From NCBI GenBank assembly GCA_021018815.1, contig JAITYX010000066.1, positions 3,012,001-3,076,000 on the forward strand: DNA of 64,000 nt, in the 5' to 3' direction. This document shows positions 46,990 to 58,705 of the stretch, piece by piece (position 1 is the stretch's first letter; each line of letters opens with the position of its first letter). The notes under the pieces were generated by a model that worked only from the letters and a program-made list of their open reading frames with translations, searched no databases and had not been told where the DNA came from. The DNA comes from Talinum fruticosum (Eukaryota > Streptophyta > Magnoliopsida > Caryophyllales > Talinaceae). A program made the translations under genes and the position numbers.

Positions 46990-48103
46990 CCAACTTGAGA
47001 TGTACTTCCTACCTCTTTTTCGATATCATGGTGCACCTAGTGGTCTATTTGGTTAGAGAAATGCCTTGGTCTAATTTTTTATTGATGGATGTACCCATTT
47101 GAACTGTTTATGAAAATTCTCAAAGGCTATGTTAGAAATCGATATCGACCGGAAGGGTGTATTGTTGAGGCTTACATAGCTAAGGAGTGTGTTGAGTTAC
47201 TGCTCTAAATACTACCCTCAAATGGAAGTTATTGGTATTCCTAAATATCAACATATGGGGAATCTTGATAAGAAGGGAAAATTAGGGCGAAAGTGCAAAC
47301 AATCGGTCATGAAATGAGGGATCGAGCGCACCTTCAAGTTCTCAAAAACAATGATAAAGTGTAACCTTACATTAAGGAGCACAAGTCTCTCATGAGGGAA
47401 CAGTTCTAAGGAAGAAACGAGATGTGGGTACTAGCTCAACATAATCGCTCATTTATCAATTGGTTTAGAGAGCGAAGCACTATCCAATGGGGAGAATCAT
47501 GAGAAAATGTCTCGCACACTTTAGTTAGCTTGGCTCGAGGGCGGGGTTGGAAGTCATTTCTTATCGTGGCTATGGCATCAATGGATTCTCTTTTTATATA
47601 AAGATGCGAGGACACCGAGAGCATTGTGCAAAATAGTAGGGTTACATTAGATGCTCATGTGCTTCGTGGTTTGAGCTACAAAGATAAGCATCCTATTGTA
47701 GCAAAAATTTCGTATTATGGAGTCATTGAGGATTTATGTGAGCTAGACTATATTGACTTCCGAGAGTCCGTTTTTCGGTGCAAATGGGTTAAGAATAACA
47801 ATGGTGTTTGAGTTAATAAGATGGAATTCACGATGGTCGATCTTACAAGAGAAGGTCATAAACGATATCAAATCATTCGGCATCCTTAGCAAGACAAGTG
47901 TTCAACATTGAGGACCCAACCAATGATTAGTGGTCTACTCTTCTTCAAGGAAAGAGGCAAGTTGCCACTGGGGATGGTGAAGATTTGAGGGAGTTTATAA
48001 AGGAGGTCCCACCTTTCTCCTTAGGACTTTCTACGGAAAATGAAGATGCAAATTTTGAAGAAGTGTATGTAAGAGTTGATCATCGAGAAGGCATATACAT
48101 TTA
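46990..48103 (+). pseudogene. CACTA transposase (TNP2-type), C-terminal part
   Basis: The plus strand encodes two domains usual at the C-terminus of plant CACTA transposases. A DUF4218-like piece lies at about 46990-47215 (FDIMVHLVVHLVRE near 47020). A DUF4216-like piece lies at about 47600-48103: ISYYGVIEDLCELDYIDF, then FRCKWVKNNNGV (47783-47811), and a stop at 48101-48103. The catalytic TNP2 core, which would lie upstream, is not seen. Several stops and frame changes occur. This is the only transposase-like sequence in the window and a plausible relative of the enzyme that moved E1, E3 and E4. Confidence 0.75.
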
Positions 48104-48413
48104 AGATCAGTCTAAAGGAGTAACAAACAGGGGTGATGGTGTTTAAATGATGACGTTGTTGCATTATTATTAATAACTTTATAATTTGTTTAAATGATGA
48201 CATTGTTGATGATGTTGATAACTATATATATGTAAAGACTTTTGTTTGTTGTTTCTTAAGAATAGATCCAAATGAAGTTTATGTTTGTTGCAAATTGACT
48301 ATGTATATGAGGGGTAGATAAAAAAATACAAAAAATTAGTTTTACAAAAAAAAAAATTGACTTACTATTACTTGTTTGTATTTAAAGCTGTTGTAATAAG
48401 TCCCTGTAGACAC

Positions 48414-48974
48414 CTAAAACATGATGTCCTCATATTTTTGTTTATTTTGTGTGTTTTGTTAGCCTGGTGATGAAATCATAGTCTCGTTTGCAAACTCGTG
48501 TCATGATCGGACTAACATAGCATGATAGAAGCTAGTTTAGCCCACAAAAAGCCAACCAAGACTAGTCTCTTTGAAGATATGTCCATTTCGAGTAAGCCGA
48601 GTTCTTCATTCCTCATAATTTGTATTCATGGATATGTATAAAGACTTCGAGTTCCCATCATTTTTGGAGATGATTCCTTGCTATCGCTTGGAGCATTGAT
48701 AGATGTGCAAAGTGGGATATTCTCCTTCAATATTTGTGGCTAAAAAGTGGGATTCCATCTCCCTCAACCTAAGGCATAACCTCTATCGAATGAAACATGC
48801 TCACACAATCGAGTTGGTGAAAAGTGTCAACCCAAGTCAAAGCTCCTTCATTTATAGATCCTAATACACTTTGGTTTTCAAGCCATTGAGAAGACATGAA
48901 GATGACCTTTCAAGCTGAACCCCCTCAACTCATGGATTCCTACACTCATTGGTTAATAGTCATAATGGAAAACA
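48414..48974. other. Stretch between E2 and E3
   Basis: No supported gene or repeat. It forms the left flank of E3 and ends with ACA, the target site. Confidence 0.45.
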
Positions 48975-50075
48975 AACTACTACGGGAACCAATTTTAACA
49001 ACAGGTAAAAAATGTCATTTAACGACGGTTAACGAGGCATCGTGTATTTGGGCGTCGTTGTATGTACCATTTTTAAGTACATTTCAACAACCGTAGTAAA
49101 AGATCACCTATGACGACGGTCCTCATTTAACAACCATCGTCATAAGTGCCTATATATTTACATATGATGACGGTTCTTTCGACGAACCTCGTCATAGGTC
49201 CCGCTCGCCAAATTATTTCAGGCTTATAACGACGGTTGTTAAATGAGAACCATCATCATAGGCCCGTATTTTTTTTAAATAGTTTTTGTGTTTTTCCGTC
49301 CCGTTGTACAAAATACACTCTAAAATACATCACAACTTACACGATAACAAACCAACAACCTCAATTTTCCAACATAAATACAAGAATTTCCAATAAATAC
49401 AAGAATTTCCTGTTTGTGTATTCCTTTTCAGGAAGAGAGATGTAGTGTTATGTTTTTATGACTATATATTACTTGTTTGGAGTTGTTGCAGAGGTAGCCT
49501 GGACAACATAATTACATCATATTTGCAGTCCATGCTACCTCTACACGAATTCTAAACAAGCAATATATGGTCATAAAAACATAATATCACATCTCTCTTC
49601 CTAAAAAGGAATACACAAACAGGACATCTCACCGAGCAATCTCTTCTTTTTTACATAAGTATTGAAAAAGGAATACACAAAGAGGTGCCAACATAAAAAC
49701 TCAATGATCTCGCCCACGAACCTATCAAGAGGGAGCTCACATAACTAAATCTACTACAAAAGGATCACTTTAGGAAAATAAATGACACGAGAACAACGAA
49801 GTGCGAGGATATTAGCGAAGTGCCACGAAGCCGTAGTAAGTAATACGGTTCTTGATCCTCACGGGCAATCGCTATCTCCTTAGTCATTGCCCCAAAGTGA
49901 TAAGTTCCTTCGAACCGGAGAAAAACAAGAGAAAGTGCCCTGCACCGATTCACCGCTCTTCGGGGGACTAGACGATGAGCCCATGCTTGAAGTGACGCCT
50001 CTGCTCTCCAAGGGGAGCAACGATGAGGAGACGATGAGTACAAGATGGTCAAAGTGGCACTCTACCTAAGCTTCA

Positions 50076-50267
50076 AGGAGGTCCCAGTCCAAATGCAACA
50101 CGGCTTGTGTTAAGAGCATGAGCTTCATCAAAGTCTACAAAATCCAGCTCCATGGCATCATCAATTAGAAGGTTGTAGAATGTCTTTGCAATGAGGGGCG
50201 GGCAGCAATTGGCAACAACGACTTGCTTGGCACAGTTTCTCATAACCAGCAGGAAGTGCTCAGTAAC
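50076..50267 (-). pseudogene. Possible captured gene fragment in E3
   Basis: The minus strand has a 64-codon frame without stops, ending at a stop at 50073-50075. It reads like a globular protein (FLLVMRNCAKQVVVANCCPP, then AMELDFVDFDEA), with balanced codon use and higher GC than its surroundings. No ATG start and no splice site are certain. I do not recognise the protein. The context inside a CACTA element, which often carries host exons, suggests capture. Confidence 0.4.
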
Positions 50268-51681
50268 TCATTTTCGCTATGATCGAAGGAGAGAGTAATT
50301 AAGTCAAAAGAATTATTCTATTACCAACTCCCTCAATAAAGCCACTACCCCTCATTCCTCTAATTCGCTTTAACAACCCAAGACCTCGTTATTAATCATA
50401 ACAAGAGAATTCCGGTTCCTCTTATATCTTGAGTTGTTACAGGAAATTAAGGGGGTGGCCTCAACATTTCATTCATAATTTCATTATTGTCTTATGAATT
50501 ACGTAAGCTTCAAAATAAATCATGGCCTCTAGTTTACAATCATGTATAATACAACAAACTTGCACCCAAAAAGGAAACCGAAAATTTTGGTACCCCCAAC
50601 TTCAACTTATCAAAATAAATAAATTTGATAACAAATTTATCTTTATGACAAGTATTTGGAGAGATCCCTATATCCAAATACCTTCCCAATTTTTATATTT
50701 TCATATAACCACAAATTTTTCTATTTCCTCAAGCCCTAAACCATAAATATTTTTATTTCTCTAAACTCTAACCATGTTTGGATACTAATTTTCGATAATT
50801 GTATAAATGAGTTCATCCCAACATCACCTCATCAAAATAAACAAATTTGGATACAAATTTATCTTTATGAGAAGGTTTTAGGGGATGATCCTATATCGAA
50901 ATTATCTTTCTATTTCTCTAAAACCCTAAACAAATTTGGATGCACACAGTTGATCTACCATCCTTACCTATCATATTTCACTATAATTACCACAATCCTA
51001 AACTCCTAAACCCATTTCTCAAAATCTCAAACATTTAACGAAATTCCAACTTAATAAATCGTAAACTCCTAACCCATTTCTCAAAATCTCAAACATTTCA
51101 CAAATTTTCAACTAAATAAAAACTAAACAAATGTTACCTACATTTTCAATATTCAACATTTCAACAAAGATTCAACATTTCAATAATCTCAAACATTACT
51201 CATATACTCAACATTCATATATTAACACAAATACATTCAACATTTTACTATGTATAAAACATTTTCTAAATAACTTAAAGCAAAAAATAAGAGAGGATAG
51301 AGATTCATACCTAAGAACCGACAACAGCAAGGGTGAGGAGAGGCTTGATAGCGAGATCTACACGGCGAGAGACAAGAGGAAACTATAAAGAAATGAAAGA
51401 TTAAGAGAGAGGAGATCTAGACGGTGAGAGTGAGGAAAGGCTTACCAATGCAAGTCCACAGGCGGCAAGGAACGATTTCCAGATCCGATGAGCGGATTCG
51501 TGGAGAAGCGAAACCGTAGAAAGCGACAAGATCAAGAGTTGTAAGTGGGGTGTGCAAATAGCAAATCACGTTTTTATGTTGATCCGAAAGACATATGACG
51601 ACAATTCTATTACGAAGCTGTCATCATATGTCACATTTAATGACTGGTTCGATTAGAAGAATCGTAGTTAAATTTTCAGAT

Positions 51682-51725
51682 AACCTATGATGACGGTTCT
51701 TGTTTAAGAACCGTCATCATAAGTT
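51682..51725. repeat. Subterminal hairpin of E3
   Basis: Arms AACCTATGATGACGGTTCTT and AAGAACCGTCATCATAAGTT pair at 19 of 20 positions around GTTT. F starts five bases to the right. Confidence 0.85.
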
Positions 51726-51729
51726 CTGT

Positions 51730-52512
51730 TGAAGGTTTGCTCGGGGAGAGTCCGAGTCACCCTAGAGGGGGTGAATAGGGTGAAGGAAGATTTTCGTAGA
51801 AGTTCAATCTCTTTTGCCAAATAAGATACGAAATGGATTACGAGTCAAAATCGAGTCGAAAAGTATAGACTCGGAAAAACCGCTTAGCGTAAAGTGGCAA
51901 AGTAAACAAAGGCGTTGAGACAGGTTTGAGTCTAGAATGAACTCGGAAAGTAAACACTTAAAGATTACGTGGAAACCCTCCTGGGGCAGAAAACCACGGA
52001 CCGTGCTAATCCAAGCACGAAGTCAAATCCACTATTTTGAGTCCACAAAATACCGTGAACCGACCGAACCTAAGTTGCTCCCTTAGACAACTCTTTATAA
52101 GTTTTCCTAGACTCGAAATTCCCTTATCTCGATCTAATACTTCCTAGCTGAGATAACCCTTACAGCTAGGGACAACTAAGCCGAGTTAACCTTTACAGCT
52201 TAGTCAAGGGACCTTATAGAGAAAGTAAGAAAGTGTTTGTAACTAAGTACAAGACCTTACAACTCAGAAAGTAATGAAATACGAGTGGGAGTTGTAAGTA
52301 GAAGATTGAGAATAAATACAATGACTTTGCTCAAGTTCGTGTATTAACAATAGGTTTGGCAATCTTCAAGTCTTGAACGTTGGATTCTATTTATAGTTAA
52401 CCAGGTAGAGTAGCCGTTATCTTCATCTACCGACTGAGAGTTCTTTGTGACCGTTGACAAAAGCTTTACGAGTCACTCGGAAAGTATCCGTTGTGATATG
52501 AACGTTGGACAA
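51730..52512 (-). repeat. 3' LTR of F, truncated
   Basis: It begins TGAAGGTTTGCTCGGGGAG and follows 53634-54416 in register with few differences (for example GAAGATTTTCGTAGAAG against GAGGATTTTTGTGGAAG). It ends abruptly at the gag junction. Confidence 0.85.
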
Positions 52513-53610
52513 CTCGGAAAGTAATGAACATTTTGAGTCGTCCGAGTCCTCGTCGTCTTCTAATGAGTGTTCATCGCTCCATGTTGCCATCATAGCCTTT
52601 TCTTCTTTCTGTCCCTTTTCCTTTTCGGACGAGTCTTTGACTATGTGGTCTTTGCTTGCCACACTCAAAACATCCAGAATTCTTAGATAAAAATAACTTT
52701 GAAGGGGAAGAATATTTACCTTTTCTGTCCTTCTTATCTTTCTTGTAGAAATCTTCTTTTGGTCTTTTATCCCATCATTTGTGCTTCATTATTCTCTTGA
52801 AGCCTCTTGCAATGAGTGCCATGGGATCGTCTTCCGAGTCGGAGGAGCTCATATTTGCTTCTTTGAATTACGAGGCTTTCGGTGCTATGTTCCTTTTGGT
52901 ACGCCCTCAGCATCCTCCTCTTCTAGGTGGATTTCGTGTGTGAGAAGCTTTCGATGAGCTCGTCCGGCTTTAAAAGTGAGAGGTTACGAGCTTCCTCTAT
53001 GGCGAGTCACCTTGGGACCCCATCTTCTCTTAGGTAGACTTCGAGTATCTTTCTTGACATTTCCTCGTGGGAAATCTTCTTACCGAGTGATTTGAGATTG
53101 TTGATAATCTCGGTAAATCAAATGAACATTTGAGTGATGTTTTCTTACGGCTCCATCTTAAATAGCTCGTATTTATGAAGATACTTGGTTGATCTTTGCT
53201 TGTCGACTTGGCTAGTGCCTTCGTAAGTGTAGACAAGTGTGTCCCACACTTCTTTTGCTTGAGTCGCGAGCGGACACCCGATTGTATTCTTCCGAGCTAA
53301 TGGCGCACATCGGAATGTTCATAGCCTTGAAATTCTTCCCGAACTTCTCGCTTCGCCGAGAGTAAATTCAGCCTTTGTCTTGGGAATGATTCTGAATTCT
53401 TCGTCTTCATTGGAATGTAGTTTCCTTATTATATGATTTCCCATACATCTTCATCATGATCCATGAGGAAACATTCCATGAGTTTCTTCCGAGTGCCCAA
53501 AGTTTGATCCTTTGAATTTTGGTGGTCTGCTGGAAGATCTTCCTTCATCGAACTCTCCGGTGTTACGAGCCATTTGATATTTAGAGCTTTGGATGGTTAG
53601 ATCCTTTCCG
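52513..53610 (-). pseudogene. Element F gag (decayed)
   Basis: Minus-strand gag with the UBN2 pieces in shifted frames near 53090-53300 (NNLKSLGKK), a zinc-knuckle area near 52640-52690 (CFECGK followed by a frameshift), and a Lys-rich acidic tail open at 52423-52668 (EKAMMATWSDEHSLEDDEDS). It has frame breaks despite the youth suggested by the LTRs. Confidence 0.7.
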
Positions 53611-53614
53611 AAAG

Positions 53615-53632
53615 GCTAGGCTCCGATACCAA
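53615..53632 (-). other. Primer binding site of F
   Basis: On the minus strand this reads TTGGTATCGGAGCCTAGC beside the LTR end. Confidence 0.8.
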
Positions 53633-53633
53633 T

Positions 53634-55216
53634 TGAAGGTTTGCTCGGGGAGAGTCCGAGTCACCCTAGAGGGGGTGAATAGGGTGAAGGAGGATTTTTG
53701 TGGAAGTTCAATCTCTTTTGCCAAATAAGATACAGAAATGGATTACGAGTCAAAATCGGAATCAGAAAAGTATAGACTCAAAAAAGCTGCTTAGCGTAAA
53801 GTGGCAAAGTAAACAAAGGCGTTGAGACAGATCCGAGTCTAGAATGAACTCGGAAAGTAAACACTTAAAGATTACGTGGAAACCCTCCTAGGGTAGAAAA
53901 CCACGGACCGTGCTAATCCAAGCATGAAGTCAAATCCACTATTTTGAGTCCACAAAATACCGTGAACTGACCGAACCTAAGTTGCTCCCTTAGACAACTC
54001 TTTACAAGTTTTCCTAAACTTAGAAATTCCCTTATCTCGATCTAGTACTTTCTAGTTGGGATAACCCTTACAGCTAGGGACAACTAAGCTGAGTTAACCT
54101 TACTGACTTAGTCAAGGGACCTTATAGAGAAAGTAAGAAAGTGTTTGTAACTAAGTACAAGACCTTACAACTCGGAAAGTAATGAAATACGAGTGGGAGT
54201 TGTAAGTAGAAGATTGAGAATAAATACAATGACTTTGCTCAAGTTCGTGTATTAACAATAGGTTCGGCAATCTTCAAGTCTTGAACGTTGGATTCTATTT
54301 ATAAATAACCGGGCGAGTAGCCGTTATCTTCATCTACTGATCGAGAGTTCTTTGTGACCGTTGACAAAAGCTTTCGAGTCATTCAAAAAGTATCCGTTGT
54401 GATATGAACTTTGGACAATGGTTTAACACTCTTGGAAGTCCCAAAACCATTGGCGGTGTCTTGAAGGATAAGGTGGAAACCACCAGTTAAGCTTGGCGTT
54501 CTAGTTTTCCGGATATGGAAACAGACGACCACGACACAATCTTACGGAACCGACATAGAGAAGATGAAAAGCCATGTCTGTTGGTGATTTGACGTTTTGA
54601 AGCCGGTTACTTTTGTAGTTTGAAAAGTGTATCCTCGTTTGAATAACCTACAAAAGTAAATCAATTTTGGTTCTCAAAGTATAAAATACTTTGGTCCAAG
54701 ATTAGACACGAGATAATAAAATAATTAAGATAATTAAGTTGGTAATTATCCGAGTCGGAAAGAGAATGGAGTTTTACGAGTCTAATATCCATATAACTCA
54801 AAATTCCATCCGAGTTAGTCTAAGCGAAGTAGCAAGCAACGTAATGAATATCGAGTGAAATAACTTGATATAGACTAAACATGATTCGGACTAGAAGCAC
54901 CGACTTTAGCAAGATAGAACAAATATCATGAAGTCGGATCCGAGCGGAAAAATAGTCTAATCGGTATGCGATAAATCTAAGCAATGAAGGACTCGGAACC
55001 GAGTGAGACACTCAAATCCGTTTTCGAGTCATTCAAGAATAAGCAAGAAATACATGAAGTAAATGTCTGTATCACTTAGATAAGATACCATATCACTTAG
55101 AAAAGTTTCTAAGATTCGAGAGAATGCCTTGGAATCAAAACTCTATGAGTAAGAAATTGTTATACCTGATTCCGTTCATACAACTCAGAAAGTGTTGTGT
55201 GGTGTCCGAGTCTTCA
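53634..55216 (-). repeat. 5' LTR of F
   Basis: On the minus strand it starts TGAAGACTCGGACACC at 55216 and ends CAAACCTTCA at 53634. Length is 1583 bp. It carries an extra ~40 bp between the start and the GGTATAAC motif compared with D. Confidence 0.8.
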
Positions 55217-55316
55217 CTCGTTATTTACAAAAATACCACCGGTCTAGTTTTCATGACAGTTTGTCCTTTTAATCACCATTAAAGACCCATTATTAAAAGT
55301 GGTATATGTAGTAGTG

Positions 55317-57117
55317 ACACTTTGATTTTAGGGAGATTCTTCATGAGAATAATGTTCAGCCCTTAAATTTTCAAGCTTCATGCATGGCAAGTCAAGAGAA
55401 GTTAGTTGCTCAACAAAGGGAGGAAGTGATGCCTACTTTACTAAGCTTTGATCCTAGGGCTTGTTCACTCCCACCATAATGTAAAATGGTACTCTAAGAC
55501 AAGGGTTAAACTCATGACCTTAAAAGAGTGCATCTTTAAAGGCAACCCAAGCTTAGCCCTTTCTTTTAAAAAAAAAATGAGAAGATAAAAAGTAAAAAAT
55601 AAAATCCATCCACCCTTATGCTCTTCCACTTTCTCCTCAAGTTATACTCAAAGCTCTCATAAGAAAGTAATGTACCCCCCTCTTCTTTTAGTTCATTAAT
55701 TATGTTGGACAAGCAACAAGATGACCTCCAAGGAGAGCTCAAGAGCTCCTACTCCCATTGTGTAATTGAGAATGGATAGTGAATGACGAGGTATTATACG
55801 TTGTTTTGTAGATGTGGTTATTGATTGAGATTTATTTGGGCTATTATTTGTTTGGAATGTTGATTGGTTGACTTTTAGTGGATGGATGCTTGTGAATATG
55901 TACAATATGTATATATGATTGTGTTTTGCATTGTTTTTCTTGTGTTACTTGTTTCTGGTTGAGATTGTAATTGTGTTGGGTCATGCCGCTCATCAAGGTA
56001 TATTTGTTCCATCTTTCTCTTTACTATTTTACCTCTTTTTATTTTTCTTGGTTTCCTTTTCTTTGTAATTATTTTTTCCATCTTTCTACTTTGTTTTTCT
56101 TTGGCTTTGTAGCTTCCAATGTGGACATTGTAATATCTTTATGAGAGAGAGGGGGTGAGGAAGCCATGTCCATGTATAAAAAGGTTTGCAAAAATATTTC
56201 AAATATTGGTTGTGTTTTTGTTTTAGGAAATTTATGTATTCTCATGTTTTTACTTTTTAGAATTGTATATTAGTTGTGCTTGTGTAGAGTTTGCATGAGT
56301 GAGTTACATTGCTCCTTGAATGTTGGCTTGATTTTTTACAATAACCCCTACAAGTGATGAAATATTTGTACTTACCTAGAATATTTACATTTTGAGCCTT
56401 AGTCGAGTATTGAACTTTTGGACTAGAGAACATTCCTCTTGATTAGCTGGACTTTTGATTTCTTCGGAAAAAAATGAAAATAAAGCGAAAGCTTGACTCT
56501 GGTACCTCTAATTGAGTTGTGAATAAGTGTTACGCACATAAATAAATAAAACCCCTAAAATAGAATATGACCCAAATACGTGGTAAGTTGTTCATCTAAA
56601 ATACTCAAGGCTCTCAAAAAGCCAAGAGCTACCAACCAGGTGAAGAAACTTAAGGAGACAAACACACACAAAAAAAGAGTAAAATAGAAAAATCGAATAA
56701 AGGGAAGTCCTCTAGACATGTGAAGTAGTTTTTGAGTTCCTTTTTGGCATCTTTGGAGTTGATACACTTTGTACCAATGCACCAATGAGTATAAGTTGTG
56801 CCATCATGAGATTTAGGGTGAAAAAGTGAGAGGTTTGATTCATTCTTAGCTCAAAGTGGCTCATAAGTGTGTGTTTGCTCATGCATGACTAATGATTTTT
56901 TATAAAATGATAAATATGGCAATTTTTCACATTTCAATTTCAAAATCACAAAAAGGTTTTTCCTTTGTGATTTTCGGAAAAGATTTTATGAGTATATCTC
57001 TATAAACCCTCTTGAGACTTCATTTGTCCACTTGGTTGCCAAGGGGTTTAAGGGGTTAGTTGCTTATGCCACATGCAACTGTTCTTATGGAAGTGTAATT
57101 AGATAGTTTTTCTCTAT
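55317..57117. other. Non-coding sequence, probably gypsy 3' region
   Basis: No supported gene. The sequence leads into a tract typical of the 3' end of Athila/Tat-type gypsy elements, so it may be their untranslated 3' region. Short open frames have no motifs. Confidence 0.35.
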
Positions 57118-57156
57118 TTGCTTGAGGAAGAGCGAAAAGTTAGGTGTGAGGGTATT
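57118..57156 (+). other. Gypsy polypurine tract region
   Basis: TTTGCTTGAGGAAGAGCGAA followed by AAGTTAGGTGTGAGGGTATT resembles the conserved CTTGAGGACAAGC...GTGTGGGGGTATT tail before the 3' LTR of Athila/Tat elements. The pattern is from memory of many plant copies. Confidence 0.5.
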
Positions 57157-58683
57157 TTTTCGGTCTCAAAATACCGAATTTTATTCCCGGTTTAAGCTTG
57201 CAGTAACTTATTTTCATTAAGATTTTCTTAAGGTTCAACTTATTTTATAGGAAATGAAGCTAGAGTTAAGAGCTGAGTGAATTTAAAGGCAAATTCGGGT
57301 TTATTTTGGCATAAATATTACAAGGATGTCATTTGGACAATTTATGGGGTCGTGACCGAAGACCTTCGACCATGAGGAATGTCTACACGAATACTTGAGG
57401 CAACCTATCAAAAACAAGAACTAAAAAGCTCGGGAAGGGGGCCCATAGGCTACCGTAGGGTGGCCACTGTCCATGGCGATGGCCCATGACCGGTATCATT
57501 TGACATGGCCCATATCACCGGTACTATGTCCCGATTTCCTATTTTTGTGGGTTTTGACATGCCTAGAAGCCCCCTAGGCCTATATACCCCTCTTAAGCCC
57601 CCATTTCATACCAACTCTCCATTTAGCTTATTTTCTCCATTTTCAAGGTTAGTTAGTATTCATTGGTAAAGATTAGGCTTAAATTGGTGTGAGAGAGTTG
57701 AAGATTAAGCTTAGATTTGTGAAGATAGATCTCTCTTTCCTCATTCAATCAAACTTTGTTTCTTTATCACTCTTCCCTCTTTCTTTGTTTGTAATTATAT
57801 TATTGTTTGTTTATACTTGTTTAGTTTCTTTAAGCATATTTATTGTCTAAAAACCTCCTCTTGATTTGGGGTTAGGTTATATATGCTTAGTTAAACATTT
57901 ATTAGTGTCAATCTAGCCTAGTTATTAGTTACTTTACTAGATTACAACCTATGATCACCAAGTATATGATGAAATGCTTGAAAGAGAATTTTTATCTAAC
58001 TCTTAGGCAAATAGCACCATTAAAAGGTAGGCTATCTCGTTGATGTGGGATAGGGTTGGGCAGTGAACACATTAACATGAAAATAGAGTAAATAGTTGAG
58101 TCTTTGGTAGATCCTTGATTTATATTCTTGTAAATTTAATGCTTCCAACCCTATAAGAATAGGTGCTTAGAGTATCAAATTGGTCTTTCCTTCGGCCTTG
58201 AAAGAGTTAGGCCATGGATTGATGCAATAGTTAGGCCATGAGTAATGCAATTACCCTCAATAAAAATGCATAATATTAACCAACCCATTATCCAAGATTT
58301 TTAGAGCTTGTTTTAAAATCTAATTTAGCTTAGTTTACTTGCTTAATTAATTCGGATAACCAAATCGATTGTTTTCATCTTGATTAAATCAATTAGGTGA
58401 TTTGGTATTCAAAAACCTTTTCGTTGTGAATCAACACCCCAAGTACTCACTTGTGGATTTTCATTAGTGAAGACATTGTAAAGAGTCAACCGAACAATAA
58501 TGAAATCACAAATTAGGCTCTTTTGGAGCCATTAAATATTGTTTTCACTTGTTGAACCTTAAATGACTTTTAGACTTTTACCACTTCTTGACTCACTCTT
58601 ATTTGAGTACCTTTTGCAAGTTCTAACTTTTTAGGTACCTAAATCCATTTCTACCTTTAAGAGTTCGATTGACGTATGGCAGC
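57157..58683 (+). repeat. Gypsy LTR-like block (Athila/Tat type)
   Basis: The block follows the polypurine tract and precedes a primer-site-like sequence. It has a TATA-like CCTATATACCCC near 57577 followed by a pyrimidine-rich leader, as expected of an LTR promoter. Both ends are approximate, and no second copy is in the window for comparison. Confidence 0.4.
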
Positions 58684-58687
58684 CTTT

Positions 58688-58705
58688 TGGCGACACTACT
58701 TAAAC
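58688..58705 (+). other. Gypsy primer-site-like sequence
   Basis: TGGCGACACTACTTAAAC matches the Ogre/Tat site TGGCGACTCCGCTGGGGA at 10 of the first 13 positions. Confidence 0.4.

Larger units (their letters stand above)
43469..48413. mobile_element. CACTA element E2 with decayed transposase
   Basis: The left end CACTACTATATG at 43469 resembles the inverted right end of E1 and E3, so E2 lies in the opposite orientation. Subterminal motifs (GAACCGTAGTAAAAAG, ACCTATTACTATAGTTC) follow in three clusters at 43490-43800, 44700-44850 and 45690-45790. Transposase-like sequence is on the plus strand at 46990-48103. The right end near 48413 (TCCCTGTAGACAC) is a worn match to the family terminus, and I found no target duplication there. 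Confidence 0.6.
51730..55216 (-). mobile_element. Sirevirus-like element F, deleted, nested in E3
   Basis: On the minus strand: complete 5' LTR (53634-55216), primer site, gag, then a partial 3' LTR (51730 to about 52512). All of pol and half of the 3' LTR are deleted. The two LTR copies are very similar over their shared 783 bp, which makes F a young insertion. The flanking 5-mers (TCTGT and CTCGT) match weakly. Confidence 0.75.
48975..55316. mobile_element. CACTA-like element E3, TSD ACA, hosting F
   Basis: The left end is AACTACTACGGGAACC (family CACTACTAC with the first base changed) and the right end is TGTAGTAGTG at 55316. ACA flanks both sides (48972-48974 and 55317-55319). Subterminal motifs are built on GACGACGGT and ACCGTCATCATA. 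Without the Sirevirus F (51730-55216) E3 is about 2.85 kb. It shares 50470-51560 with E4. It includes a possible captured gene fragment but no transposase. Confidence 0.8.

Noticed and set aside
49765..50069. Overlapping open frames on both strands in E3
   Set aside because: No recognisable motif, and neither frame continues into the gene-like stretch at 50076-50267.
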